Position numbers and translations under genes: made by a program. From positions 2,604,001 to 2,668,000 of the forward strand of contig OX596336.1 of NCBI GenBank assembly GCA_951394405.1: a stretch of DNA of 64,000 bases, read 5' to 3'. Origin of the DNA: Coprinellus micaceus (Eukaryota > Basidiomycota > Agaricomycetes > Agaricales > Psathyrellaceae). The notes beneath the pieces were generated by a model that searched no databases, was not told where the DNA came from, and saw only the letters and a program-made list of their open reading frames with translations. This document shows, one piece after another, positions 1-16,800 of this stretch. Positions within the stretch are counted from its first letter, which is position 1, and each line of letters starts with the position of its first letter.

Positions 1-283
1 TGATGTGAGTAGTCGCGTGGAGCGGATGAGTAGGAGTATCGAAAGCGAGCTAGATGGCTGCCGAATCATGAATCTGGAAGCATGGTAACCCGTGTAGATC
101 GTAGAAGGATAAGCTAGGATGCAAGGAGGTATCATAAAGCACGGAACCCCGAAGACAAGTGAGGAAGATATATAGATATATATACAAGATGAAGCAAATG
201 CGGAACGGAGGTGGATAATGAACGGATGTTCACCGCAAGATAAGGAACAGATAGATTCGTATATAGATTCAAATGTGTGCGCC
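1..283. other. Window edge, no gene seen
   Basis: Downstream flank of the minus-strand RhoGEF gene, presumably its 3' UTR and the next spacer. An AT-rich run (tatagatatatatac) lies near 168-183. No convincing coding frame or RNA gene was seen. Confidence 0.4.
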
Positions 284-3200
284 TCACCGAGAGACCGGGA
301 TGTTCACAGGTTCAAGGAAGCTGGCCAATGCCCACCCCACTTGACCTCGCATGTCTCTGCATAGCAATAGGCAATCCTCTCCCTCATCGACATACAAAGG
401 CAGTTTGGGATGAATGCTCGGGTGGCCGGCCTCCTGCAGCACCTCGTATAGTATTCCAACGTACAGGTCGAAAAACGGGTAGCTGAAGTAAGACACAGCG
501 GCGGGAGGGTTGCACGGGTGGATCACCTGGCACACATACTTCGCGGGCTTGGTGGCCCACTGATCAGTGTACGCAGGCGGGAGATGTTGCCTAGGGTCGG
601 GCACCTGAGGTATTGGTGAAGCGTCGCTGTCGCTTGTTCTGTGACCGCCCTTAAAGAAGGAGGTGATCGAGCTTGAGCGATTGCGGTTGTGGGCTGGGCG
701 CTGTGGCTTCCCGTTGGGTACTGAGGGGATGGCTAGGGGTGAAGTGGGCGGGCCACCACCAGAGGGCGTAGATTCCAGCACTCTAGACTCAGCTTGGCCG
801 GTTCGTTTCTTGCTCGTACTTCGCGAGAGACGGACATGGCTGCCGCTGGCCGGCCGGCTGCGTTCGTAGGCGTCGTCTATCGTGATGGCGGTGCCATAAG
901 GGTGGTTCGCATATGGAGATGAATATGGGTTCTCATCATGGTGCTGATAATCTCCCGGCGATGTCGCCCTCCGCGCCGAAGAAGAGTGCAAGTCCGACGA
1001 CAAGGGCATACTCTTGCGCCGCGGAATTGCTGGCATGCTGGTCGTACTTTCAGGCCTGTTGCTGCTGTTGCTATAGGGGTGGTGGTGTGGAGTGTGGGGC
1101 TGGTGGTGATGGGAATGGTCAACGTGGTGAAAATAATCAGGATATTCGTCCTGTTCGCCATTCCTCCGGGCTGGGGACTTGCCTTTCGCAGTGCGAGCTG
1201 CGGAATGTAGACTATCGTTTGAGCTGCGACGAATTGGCCTGCGCGATGAAGACTCTTCGCTGTTTCTGTTTCGTGAGCGTGCAGAAGGAGCAAGGGGAAG
1301 GGGCGAAGAAACGTAGGTATTCCCGTACAAGGGTGCTGGATCTAACGAGGCGAGTATGTCGGCGGGACCTTTTCGTGAAGGGTCGTAGAGACCTGAAGGC
1401 GCTGGTGGCCTGGCCCTCTCTGGCTCTTGGTATATTTTCTTCGCTTGAATGATGTTGAAGGAGGAAAGAGTATCATTCACGTCCATCCACCGTGAGCTCC
1501 AGACGTTGATCGTCTCCTCATATCCCACGTTAAGCTCCCCATCCACTCGCAACATCTCCCAAAGCTCCCCCCACTTGTCCTTCACGTCCTTCCAAAATCG
1601 CATTTGGATATCCGCCAAGCGCCTAACGGAAACTGCCATTCCCTTGTGCAAAAGAGCGAGATACCGGGGGAGGTCCTCCAGCAACTGTGCGCGGAGTGCG
1701 ACGTAGTTGAGGGAGGCTGCTTGCATCGCCGTGTGAGCCTGTCGACCCTTGGATGCCGGGGGCATGGTCAAGTAGTGATAATGCAACGGTTCCTGTTCAT
1801 GCATGGAGGCCAGAAGCTTGTAGGGTTGGTTCATCGTCTTCAAAAGGTGGGCAATCTCTTTGAGAAGCCGTTCGTTGAGAATGGCCTCAAGGTCGACGCA
1901 GAGTGGCATCAGCTGTTGCTCTACTACTGCGAGGAAAGCCTCGAACGCCTCGCTCTCTTGGTCTACGGACAGTCCAATGACTTTCCCAAAGCCAATGGAC
2001 CACGTTCGTAGGCCTCCGACAACTTTGGTTGTCGAGCGGGCCCAGTCAACGACATCCTTTGCGAATTGCTGGGCAAAAACTTCAATGCGCTTCAGCTCTT
2101 TCTCCAGGTCCTCCACCAAGAGTGTAGCTTTCTCCTTTTCGGTCTTGATGCGCAAATTCTTCACCTTGCCCAAGTTCACGGAGGCGACAGCTGAGACGTT
2201 CACGGATTTCTTTCCTCCCGCAGCGAGCACTTCCTCTACGACTTCCTTTCTCCGCCGCCCCTCATTGACCCTGACAGCGACCTGCTCCATCTCCAGTTTC
2301 GCCTTCTTGAGGTAAAGCTTATCAGGGTGAGTATCGGGGGTTTCGTCGATGAGGGTGGAGAGGAGCAAAGGGTATTTCAACAAACGCTGCACTGGCTTAA
2401 TCAGGAGCGAAGCGAGATCCCATGCGTGCGAATGCTTTGCGGCGTGTTTTCGTGTCTCCGAAAGAAAGAGCTCGAGAGCCGCAGTTTGAGGAAGATTCTG
2501 CAGGTGTCGTAGTGCATTTGCATGGCGGGTGATGTAATGGTCGTACGGTCCTTCGAGGTCCGCCCTCTGACGAAAGGCAAATGATGTTAGCCATTCCGCG
2601 TATAGGACGGCGATCGATATCACATCGAAGTCGAAGGGATACACTCACCTTTGTGCAGAATAGTGCACCCACGCGATCCTCCCCGGTCCCCCCGTTGACA
2701 AGCGACCCTAAAGCTGACTCCAAATCTTCACAGAACTGGTCTGACAACGCCGCTAGTTCCTCGATGTTGGTGAAAATCTTTTGCGCATCGTCTTCCGTCA
2801 TGGGCGGACCCACAGTCGATGCGGCCGATGAATCAGATGCCGTCGATAAGGTCCGTGAAGAGGAGCCTGACGAGGTAGGTGGTGACCCTGTCACGTCCAC
2901 GAGTTGGACCGGGTAACCTATGGGCGGGTTCGCAACACGCTCACAGGTAAGGGGCTCTAACTGCCGGACCACTCACCTAAGGCCAAAGGTATGTGCACAG
3001 TCTTAATGAGAGCAAGGTCCGACGCATATGCCCGTTCAGATGAAAGGAGCTCGAGGAGTGCATGCTGCCTCTTTGACATGGACAACTGTGGCGGAGCTGG
3101 AGCGGATGAGGAAGAGGAAGAGCTGGAATATTGGCTTTTGGGCCGACTTTCCGTCTCATAGCTGATGGACGAGGCCGGTCTGGCGGTCAAGGGTTTCGAA

Positions 3201-3616
3201 AGCACGTTGCTTGCATTCAGGGCCTCCATTAGTTGCTCGTTCATGGAGGCGAAGGAATTCCTGCCGCCTCCCGGAGAATTTGGATCCACAATGATCGTGC
3301 TGTCGCCAATTGCCGAAGACGGGGGAGTGTCGAGAGGGTCTTGTAAGGTCAGACGCCTGCTCGACCGTGCGGAGTTGCCGCTTGAGGATGAGATGGATTT
3401 CGCTGGTGGCCTGAGCGGGGAGCGAGCAGGTATTGGTGGGGACGCCGGGGGACGCTGGTGCGAAGTTGCAGGCAAAGAAGCGTGGTCGGCCGTATTCGAG
3501 TGCGAAAGAGGCGTTTGAGTAGGTGGACTCGACAAGTCCACGAGGCCGGAATGAGGCGTGTCCTTTTGAGGCACTTCCAGAGTCGCCTTGGTCTTGGGAC
3601 CGTCTTGGGTCGCCAT
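284..3616 (-). CDS. Rho guanine nucleotide exchange factor with DH, BAR and SH3-like domains
   Basis: Exons (minus) 3616-2977, 2917-2649 and 2566-284 join in phase to about 1,063 aa. The N-terminal ~175 residues are Ser/Pro-rich and disordered. A DH domain begins near residue 180 (KRQHALLELLSSERAYASDL) and runs through the conserved last helix (LLIKPVQRLLKYPLLL). A BAR-type helical region follows (about 440-650), then a Ser/His-rich low-complexity stretch, and finally a divergent SH3-like end (YEVLQEAGHPSI, then GQVGWALASFLEP). DH-BAR-SH3 order is that of the dynamin-binding protein/Tuba family and fungal Gef proteins, which load GTP on Cdc42 or Rho at curved membranes. The DH domain is split by both introns. 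The exact GTPase target cannot be read from sequence. DH and BAR assignment is firm; the SH3 call is moderate. Confidence 0.85.
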
Positions 3617-4382
3617 GGGGTATATGTAGAGTTCCGTGCGTTGCCAATGCCGTATTGGCTACGAGGGTGGGGGAATAGTGTGTAAACCTTGTCACCTTTA
3701 ATTTGGAGCTGCTACAGGAAATGAATGGTGACAAGGTAGCGACGTAGGGTTGTCGTGTGTCTGTGGACGACCCGGCACTAAAAGTACAAGGTGAAGAAGA
3801 GGACGAATGCCTTGCAAACGCCATGAGAACAATGAACCGCCACCGCTCGAGACGATGACCACGACGTACCTTCGAGGCTGTTCCCCCAGAGATTATCCCG
3901 CGATCCAGGAGGGTATTACGCCGTCTATGTTTAATTCGGGACCTGTGCGAGCTGAGGGAAGGCAATCTGCGACTCCTGTGTGAGGGCAGGGGCCTCCAGC
4001 TAGAGTTTGAACTAGGCCGGAAGTCCAAGGCTGGATCGGTGCAGGGAGGAGGCTCAGCAGCGATCGTGCAGGAGACTGGCAACGCAGAAGAGGAAGGAAG
4101 AGAGCAACTGGGGCGAGAGCCTGAGATGCTCCCAGTCATGTGCCTTGACAGGGTTTCTCCATCTGGCCTTCTACCCCCTCGACCTCAAACTGGCACCATA
4201 TCCTCCGTTCTTTCTCCAGCGATTTGCCGGTATTCGAGCTGTCCTGGATTTTGCCCCACAGGGGATCCAAGCCATTCCGGGTCAAGAGCAGATAAGATAC
4301 ATTAGCACGCGTCTCTTTAAACTAATTTTCTGGTCTAATGTTCCTATAAACCATGAAGATAGGTGCACACATCCCGATACGA
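3617..4382. other. Spacer between RhoGEF start and PMR1 end
   Basis: Holds the upstream region of the minus-strand RhoGEF gene and the 3' region of the minus-strand PMR1 gene. A long open frame crossing 3156-4139 on the minus strand has no recognisable protein features and overlaps the RhoGEF first exon, so it was not taken as a gene. Confidence 0.45.
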
Positions 4383-8472
<4,090 letters not shown>

Positions 8473-9799
8473 TGTTGCTTCTGGGCCTGTTGGTATCCCC
8501 CGGGTGATTAATGAGCGCGAAACCTATGCAGTGTTGCAGCAATCAGTAGCATGCGATGGTGCTCGATAGATTGACCGCCTGGATATCGAGGGTATGGAAA
8601 AGGGGGCACAATATGAAGAGTATGTCCAGGACTTGGCAGGATGAGCACGACACGTTGGGTGCCAGTGTTTGGCGGGGCACGGTACGGCCAAACAACTACG
8701 TTCTGATTGATTCCATCACACTGTTTCATGTTCTCGTATATTTGTAGTCATCCCAAGTCCTGGTTTCTTTGCTCAACCCCGACCTACCTTGGTGAGGCCC
8801 CACGTCGCCGCTTTCAGAGTCGTAGGCTTTATACTTGCAGATGGAGCCATGATGTACTCTCAAATTTGAGCACCAAGAAATTGACAGGACGGTAAGCGCC
8901 CGTCATGAAATATACTCAATCGCCTCACAGGCGCGGTCTATCACACCCCCTTGATTAAAATAGGCAGGGAGACTCGAGCTCTGTGGTGACACCATCTTTT
9001 CGGAAAATATCTACCCGAGATTCTCATTGCATGCCGATGAGGTCGACACACCCTGGGGTGGAATGTCTCTTCACTCTGCATGATCGCCCATCACCACCAG
9101 GGCAGGGGAGCTCACATTTGATGACATTTTCAAGGGAACCCTTTGCACCGCGCCGACAACGGAGGCTGCGTTCCATGAACTGCCTTTATGAGGGTCCGAC
9201 CGGCCCGCTCATTGCACTAGCTTATTACAGGTCGCTCAGGATCCCCACATCCCTGGACCTCAAGTAGGGAACAATCGCCACTGCCACTCAACCGAGAATC
9301 AATGAGTACCTTCTCGGACCGAGGAACTTTCGTCCCGGTGAACCCAAGCTGCGGTTATTTCATCGACCCACCCCTTCAATATACAGCAATACTTAGCACA
9401 ATGACTTTGCCGTGAGATGGGCACTCCCTTCGCGGCGACGCCAACAGTAGTCTCTCCAGTCATTTGCCCCTCTCCCCACCGCGTCCCAGCACAGCGGGCA
9501 GGTCTCTCTCGGGATAGCGAATTAAAACAATTGGAATGTCCCCTGCTCTTTCCTGCGAGCTGCATACAACATATCGCACCACCATCGCGAAGCCCATCGC
9601 TCGTGTGGCTTCCGCCATCGCCCTTCCATATGGTAGGTTCAGATCGTACTGGGGGCGGCCCGCCCCCATGATCTATGGCGGTCCGGTGGAGAAACGAGCC
9701 TCATATAATGCGACGGCGAGGAGAGGGCTGGTCCGATTATCAGAAAGCTCCTCTTGCTTCCTTTTCCTCAGACGCCTTCCTAGCTTATATCAAGACACC
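8473..9799. other. Divergent promoter region, PMR1 / aldo-keto reductase
   Basis: About 1.3 kb between two divergent start codons, so it should hold both promoters and 5' leaders. The short open frames in it show no family features. Apart from a TATA-like element close to the reductase gene nothing specific was recognised. Confidence 0.5.
9704..9709 (+). promoter_or_regulatory. TATA-like element upstream of the aldo-keto reductase
   Basis: TATAAT within tcatataatgcg, about 90 nt before the ATG at 9800. Position fits a core promoter with a short leader. Only sequence match supports it. Confidence 0.35.
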
Positions 9800-11051
9800 A
9801 TGTCCTTCAGAAAGATCATCACCTTGTCCGCCGGTGCTCCCCTCCCCCAGATCGGCCTCGGCACCTGGCTCTCCAAGCCTAACGAGGTCGAGAACGCTGT
9901 ATGCCTTGTCTTCTGTGATTTCCATACGCCAGGATTGAGCTTACATTGTCACTGAAGGTTGAAATTGCCGTCCGCCACGGCTATAGGCACCTCGATCTTG
10001 CCCGCGTCTACCAGAACCAGGACGAAGTTGGCCGCGCCTTGAAGAAAGTCGTCCCCTCCGTCGTGAAGCGCGAGGAGCTTTTCATCACCTCGAAGCTCTG
10101 GAACGACTCCCACAAACCCGAAGAAGTCGAAAAAGCCCTCGACGAGACCCTCGATCAGCTCGGCCTCGAGTACCTTGATCTCTACCGTAGGCGCCCGCGA
10201 TATGATCGCCATAAGCATCCAACTCACCTTGAAATACAGTGATTCACTGGCCTGTCGCGTTTCCCCCTGGCAAGGGCCTGTTCCCTCCCAATCCCGCTAA
10301 GGAGGGCTTCGTCGAGCTCGATACCGAGACTTCCCTTGTTGACACATGGAAGGCTGTGATTGCCCTCCCGAAGTCGAAGGTTCGTGGGTTCTTCATGGGA
10401 AGTGAGAAGTAAACCTAACGGTTGCTGGGAAGGTCCGAGCTGTTGGCGTTTCCAACTTCACCGTCGAGCAGATTGAAGCCCTTATCGGGGCAACCGGTGT
10501 TGTTCCGGTAAGTCTCCATCTCGAAATGCTTTCGAGGGACAGCTCTAAGAAAACATTCCACAGGCCGTCAACCAGGTTGAAGCCCACCCACTGCTTCCTC
10601 AAGAGGAGCTCGTCGCGTACGCCAAAGAGAAGGGCATCCACATTACCGCATACAGTCCCCTCGGGAACAACTGTAAGCCCCATCCTCCATATTCCAACAA
10701 CCGGCCAAACTCACAAATATACCAGTGGTCGGCAAGCCGAAGTTGACGGAGCACCCTGTCGTCGAGGAGATCGCCAATAAGCTCGGAGCCACCACTGCAC
10801 AGGTCCTCGTTGCATGGGGTGCCTACCGTGGTTACTCTGTGATCCCCAAAAGTGTCCAAGAATCGCGCATCCACTCCAACTTCAAACAGGTTGAGCTCTC
10901 ATCAGAAGACTACGAGAAGATTACATCGATTGGGAAGGACAACCGAACCCGCTTCAATATCCCATATACCTACAAACCCAAGTGGGACATCCAGCTCTTT
11001 GGTGAGGAGGACGAGAAGGTGGCCACCCACGCACCAACGGTTGGTAACTGA
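9800..11051 (+). CDS. NADP-dependent aldo-keto reductase
   Basis: Exons 9800-9898, 9958-10186, 10240-10379, 10433-10507, 10564-10672 and 10726-11051 join in phase to 325 aa, the usual AKR length. Reduces aldehydes or sugars with NADPH in the cytosol. Seen: N-terminal GLGTW; catalytic tetrad Asp and Tyr in [10 protein letters not shown], Lys in ITSKLW, His in IHWPVAF (the His exon starts just after an intron); GVSNF; NQVEAHP; and the cofactor loop [15 protein letters not shown]. The C terminus ([19 protein letters not shown]) resembles fungal glycerol dehydrogenase/GCY1-like enzymes. Introns 1 and 3 end in AAG. The substrate cannot be assigned; a GRE3-like xylose/aldose reductase is the main alternative. 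Confidence 0.92.
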
Positions 11052-11438
11052 GAGAAAGAGCCGGCGATCTGTAGCATAGGAACCCTTGTACAAATAGTTT
11101 CAGGCGCTTGGGTTGTGGAGGCTGCCCACTGGCGATGGTATCTTCAGGGAGAATCTGCAACTTAATATTTTCCGTGCCCGCCGACTACATAGTAGTATGG
11201 CAGACGAACCGGCTTCCCTGCTAGTCGACCATCCATTCCCCATCTTGTTCGACTTGAGCCAGATTTAACCGACCTATGTACGCACAAATTTGGCGCTTTC
11301 AAGTTCAATGCAAGACAGCGAATTCTCTGTACCGTTTGCCCATGTGAAAGCAAGTAGTTGACATTGGTCCTCAGGTAAATAAGGACACCTTGGTGTGTCA
11401 TTGATGGACATCAACACTTTCACTCTCTGGTTCATGCG
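11052..11438. other. Spacer, aldo-keto reductase to BTB gene
   Basis: 387 nt between two plus-strand genes; presumably a 3' UTR followed by the BTB gene promoter. No open frame or RNA feature of note. Confidence 0.45.
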
Positions 11439-13329
11439 ATGACGACGAACCCATCTCACATCCTCATCGCCCGAAACTCTCGAGGTCACAATCCCTCAGC
11501 ATCGCTCAGTTCTCCAACAGAAACCCATGCCGCAGCATCTGGGATCTTTCGGTCATCTGGCTCACCACCTTGGATGTTAGAAGAGGTCGAAACCGACGAC
11601 ATCTCCTCCGAGTTTAGCATGGAGGACGACGAGGAACCCATTGAGCTCGACCGAACATTCACGAAAGAGGCCGCCTTTCCTGGGTCCGTGAAAATCATTG
11701 TACAGAACACGACATTCTGGTTTGTGCACCTTTCCTATCATACTCTTCATGCATGCAATCCGCGTGTCCAGAAGACGAAGCCGCTTACTTACGCTCATGC
11801 CTCTCGGTTTCTTTCCCCCATTTCTTCTGGCAGGGCTCATAAAGAGGTTCTCTTCTTTGCCTCTCCCTTCTTTGAGGCAGCCCTAAGCGGGAATTGGTCT
11901 GAGACTGGGAGGCCACAGTCCATCTCTTCTGTGATCACAATCTCGCAACCTCCGTCGGACCCAGCGCAAGGTGACTGTTCGACGCCCCCAGAGGTGACCA
12001 TCACGTCAATCGACGCCGAGCCCGAGTCCGGCGATGACTTGGACGCGGTCAGAACAGGCACTGGTGAGCTTAAGAGCAGCTCTGAACTAGAGAGCAGCGA
12101 CTCTGAAGAATCCAGTACGGCTGGGCCATCATCTGGCGGAGGAAAGGAGGCTGCAAGGGATGACAGTCTCGCAAAGCTACAGGGCCAGTCACCGCCGCCG
12201 CCCAAGCCATCGCCGCTCTTGAAAGAACTGCTTGGCAAGGCCATCTCGCCTGCCCAGGCAAAAATTCGGAGGAGGCCAAGTAATGGGCCTGACGCTGTTA
12301 TCGTACTCAAGGAAGAACGTGCAACGACCTTTCACGATTTCCTAAAATTCGTATACCCGCAGTATGTGCCTTTCTTGTATGAACCAAATTCAATTGCTGA
12401 GGCCTACCTTTCCGCGCCAGTCTGGAATGCACGATTACCTGGAACAACGTAGAAGGCCTCATGAACATATCGCACAAGCTCTGTGTATCGACGCTTCAGC
12501 GCGAATGCCTCACCTTTCTCCTCACCCACGCTGCAGGCAAGCCTATCAAAGCCATGCGGATCGCAGAATTGTTCCAAGAGGAGGAACTATACCGCGAATC
12601 TAGTCGATTCGTGCTCGACAACCCTGGTGGTTGGTCAGAGTACGAGCTGAACACGCTAAGCCAGGAAACACTCCTCAAGCTCGAGAAGAGGCGGAACTGG
12701 TTCCTTGAGCGGGTGCTGAAGCTTGGGCTTACGATGATCGCGAAGGAGTATCAATGCGTTCGTGAATTCCACTTCCTCTCCATTCTGCGCCCTAAGTTTG
12801 CTCCTGATGCAGTGCCCCACATGCCCCGATCCTCCGACGTGCGCTCGTCTATTGGAGGAGAAATGGCGGCAGGCTTATCACGCCGTCTTCCGCTTTGGTA
12901 AGCTTCATCCCTTCTCTACCCACTGCCGAAATCTCCCTTACCCGCCTAACTCCTCCAGGACCACCACAGCCCTCCATGGTCTTCCGGTACCTGCGCCAAC
13001 TCGAAGGCGTTAGCCCTCCTCTCGCCTTGACCCAGACAGCGTGTCAAGCGAGTGCCAAAGCTTTCACGGCAACCCGTACGCTTCTTTCTTCCTATCGTTA
13101 TACCTGATATCAGGAAGACTCACCCTTCTCCCGTGCTGTAGTCTTCGACCGTATGTTCTCACTCGGCGTTCGGGGAAGCAACATTGAAAGCACCCCTGCG
13201 AGCATCGGTGCTCGAGTAGCGGTAGCGGCAGTGGCCGCAGCCACTGCTGCAGGACCCAGGCGACATTTCCTTTACTGTACGCTGAAGCCTGAACCAACGT
13301 CCAAACCCAAGCGGTCGAGGGAGAATTGA
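11439..13329 (+). CDS. BTB/POZ domain protein
   Basis: Exons 11439-11719, 11834-12361, 12421-12757, 12813-12897, 12959-13075 and 13142-13329 join in phase to about 511 aa. The BTB fold starts at VKIIVQNTTFW, is cut by an intron, and resumes with AHKEVLFFASPFFEAALSGNW. A long acidic/Ser-rich insert (about residues 125-245) separates this from the second half of the domain (FHDFLKFVYPHLECTITWNNVEGLM), followed by a BACK-like helical stretch, a CCPTCPDPPTC cysteine cluster and a C-terminal tail. This layout is common in agaricomycete BTB proteins of unknown role. Some BTB proteins serve as Cullin-3 adaptors, but that is not shown here. The last intron (13076-13141) was chosen because the shorter alternative breaks the frame. 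Confidence 0.8.
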
Positions 13330-13880
13330 TTTTCTGCGAGCGCTTAGAACTGGATTCTATCTTAGTATCTATGATAAGCATCGGTTATGCGCTTCCAAAC
13401 TATGTATCACCCTCGACCCTGACAGATGCTCCACAGAATCCTCACTATGTAGGGTCACTCCTTGAAGCTCCCAACCTTCCCTGTTGATAGATATGTGTGC
13501 CATTCGGGCTCCACTCACTTCCTACTGTCAAATACCTGACAGGCAAAATCCTCCGTCGAGAAGGCCCTCAATCGTGGCCAGAATAAACTAATGAAACATA
13601 ATACCATTTAAACAAACACAGAGGAGATACCGGCACCTGGTAAGACAGAGAGAGAGAGAGAGAGAACGTTCCATCTACATCCACAGGAGTAAAAACGGGT
13701 CACGGAAAAAGAAGGGCGAGGGCGAAATAGGACAGGGAAGGGGTATCGGAGACGGGAGAACAAGGAGAAGCGCAGACAGACGGGGGATGGAGGAAGGGGG
13801 CGGGGGGTGAAAACCAAATAGAGGCGGAAAACTCGATACAGGGTACATGAATACATAGAGCGGATAGATGTGGATACAAA
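13330..13880. other. Convergent 3' spacer with GA repeat
   Basis: About 550 nt between the convergent 3' ends of the BTB and LIM-RhoGAP genes; holds both 3' UTRs and a short GA microsatellite. No coding frame was accepted. Confidence 0.5.
13647..13665 (+). repeat. GA/AG dinucleotide microsatellite
   Basis: About nine and a half AG units in the shared 3' region of two convergent genes. Simple repeat with no evident function. Confidence 0.9.
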
Positions 13881-16800
13881 TCAGCTGCTGTTGCCATTAC
13901 TGTTGTCCTTAAACACCTCCGGGGCGTTGTCGATCAACCATTCAATAAAGAGCGCTTTACCAGCCATATCGCTGAATTCTGCGCCAGGGTCCCTGGACCG
14001 CATGAGGGTAGCTGCACAAGCACCTGTCAGCATAGAGCAGACTAGGATCACAGAATAGAGGACTTACGGCCAAAGACGACGCCTAGATTACGAGCCGTCA
14101 TCCTGTTCGTTTCGCAGCGCAACCGCACACTGCACGATGTCTTTAGTACGATTCCTTCGCTGAAGGTGAACCGGACTTACTGGTAAAGATGGATCATCAG
14201 CTTGCAGAGTGTGTAATAGTGCTCATCTGGTAAGTTATTCACCAGGTCCGTGAGCGTTCGATCTTTGAGCGCCTGGTCTTTAATCGACACGCTCTGGATG
14301 AACTGGTCGTGCAGATCGAAAGTGAGGAGTGGGACAGGGAGCTGACGGAAATACGTTTTGAGCACCGAGGTGACGCTGCAAATGTCGTTGAACCGATCCG
14401 TATCAAGGAGATCGAACGAAGAGTAGTCCCCTCGTTCAAAGAGCTGTGTAATTCCCTTTGTCTGAGTCGAACCGCCAGTCTTTCGGTAGATGCCTTCGTA
14501 GTCCAAAGCGAGAGCATCTACGGCGTCGATGCACTTCTCAACAATGACGGGGATTTTACGTTCTTCGGAGTTGGTTCGGGCGGCGTCTGCGTGAACTTGT
14601 TCGACGAGATCCCTTCCGAACATCGATGGAGGTGGAGGCCCGGTGGGCTGCTCTTGAGCGTGGGTGTGATTATTGGAGCAAGGGATATGCACGTTGGCAA
14701 TGCATCGAACGTGGATCGACGTGGAGCACACTGTCAATAGAGGTAAGGGTCATTCAGACGAAGAGGCAACCGCATGCACGCACCAGTACACTTGAGCTGA
14801 GATCCCCACATCTTGTCTCCACAATGATCGCAGCGCGTAAACCTCAAGACACTCAACTGTTGGAAGTTGTGTTCTATATGAGCCTTGCCCTTGCTGAACT
14901 CGACGCCTCCGTTCACTGCAGGAGGCGAGACCACTGACTCCTTGGGCTTCGACGAACCGGGCCATTTCATAAACTTGTTTGACTTGGCTGGCATAACAAT
15001 CTCGGGGGTGCCACCTGGTGCTTTCATATGACGACTGTCCATCGGTTCTTCATAGATGGTTGAGGAACTGCTGGTGGATGTGCTTAAGGACGGGCCGAAT
15101 AAGATACCGGGAGCGGATGCTTGTCGAGCCTTGTCCATGCTAGGCGCCCTCTGCGACGTTTCAGGAATGGAGTCCATTCGTCGGGCATATACCGCACTAA
15201 GCTGGGCGAGTTCCTCGTTCCTAGCGTTAAGAGAGGCGGCTTCTTCGAGGTATACATCTCGAACAGCCTTGAGCTCGGCGATCTCTCGCGAGAGTTGCTC
15301 ACGCTGCTGTTGCAGCCCCTTGAGGTCCCGCGAGTACTGGCTGCGTACGTTGTCTAAACGCTTCGTTAGTGAACGGCCCAAGCTGGCAGGAGCGGTCTCC
15401 GCAGTGCCCGAACTGTTCAACGAATAGTCAGCAAGAAACTCGTCACAGCTTGCAACTTACTCACCTCTTGAGAGCGGATAGCTCTTCCATCTCAGCGAGT
15501 GTCATATCTCTCTCGGCTTTCAACCTTGACATCTCTTCCTCTAGACCGGTCAAGTTTTCACTGTAGTCCTTGCCAATCTGCTGTCTGACCTCCTGGCGCT
15601 TGGTGTCACCGCTGAGCGCAGTGAGTCTTGCAGCTTGGCCAGAGAGGAGAACTCTTAATCGCGTTACCTCTGCCTCGGCGTCGCGGCGTGCCTTGAGCTC
15701 ACGGTCGTACTCTGTTTGGGCGACGGTCAAGCCTTCTATGTATTGCTTACTCGCTCGCTAAAGGTTGTATCAGCGCAGTCCGATAGAAAACGCCACACAA
15801 GATACTGACCCGCATCCCATCCAATTTGCTCCGCATTTGGGAGAATTCAGACGTCCTGGTGTCCAAAGTCTGGAGAATAGCCTCGAGGAAACCCCGGTCG
15901 ACCTTCAGCTGCTGGGCATTCCTATCCTGAGCATCTTGAAGGGCTTCCCTCAGCCGTGCGACGACCGTGTCGGGTGATCTCGTCCGTACTCCAAGGTTCA
16001 AAGGAGCTGTTGCGGTTGGCGTCTTGATAGAGGTTGGGGAAACCTTCGCCTCGGACGGTAGTCCGTTTTCGGAAGGATGTGAGGAGTCGCTGTGGCCAGA
16101 AACGGACGTATGGCCATTTGACGATTCCGCAGTTGGTGTCGCAGGCTGGCTCAGGCCGTCTTCGGTTGTGGTTGGACTAGAGCTAGATCCCGATGGAGGA
16201 AGAGTTGGTGAAGAACTGGCTTCCAGCGCCTTCTTCTGTAGATTTGTCAAATCGGTCACAGGGTTGTTGTTCACAGAGTTTAGTAACTCTGAAAATTCGA
16301 CAGGGTTGAGGGAAAATCGGATGGGTGGCAGAGCAGGGGCGATGAAGGTGGACGTTCGTGTCCTCTCGACAGGCGAGGATTCGGCGTCGGAGTAGTCTTC
16401 CCTGGGCAAGGCGTCGTAGTCGGGGGAATGGAAAACCCGAGGGTCTGAAGGAGACGTGACAAGTGTGACACTGTCCTTGGGTGGAAGGGCGGGGGGGATA
16501 GATGCCCGGCGGGATGAAGTTCCAAAGCTACTGTCGCCTTCAGCTTCTGTATCAGTTCCACTTTCCACGCTGTGAGGCACATCGGCTCGGTGCCCAGGGG
16601 AAGCAGAGCGCGATCCTCCTCCTGATCGATGCGTATCAAAGCTAAAGTTTGAAACCGTGGGTGACCGTTGCTGCGACCGGAAAGTAGCCTTGGGATCCAC
16701 TGGGCTGAGGCCTGCAGACATCCGCTCTCCATGGGGACCGCCGGGGTTCGGCCTGTTTTTGAGAACGACAGTTTGGTCTTGTTGGTCATGGTCCTGTGTA

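Noticed and set aside
913..2315. Several plus-strand open frames opposite the RhoGEF gene
   Set aside because: They are antisense to a well-supported DH-BAR coding exon and have no domain features.
3156..4139. 327-aa minus-strand open frame upstream of the RhoGEF gene
   Set aside because: It overlaps the RhoGEF first exon in another frame, has Ser/Arg/His-rich shadow composition and no recognisable motif.
13076..13113. 38-nt intron in the BTB gene
   Set aside because: Shorter than any other intron here and it leads to an early stop; the 66-nt intron ending at 13141 keeps the frame.
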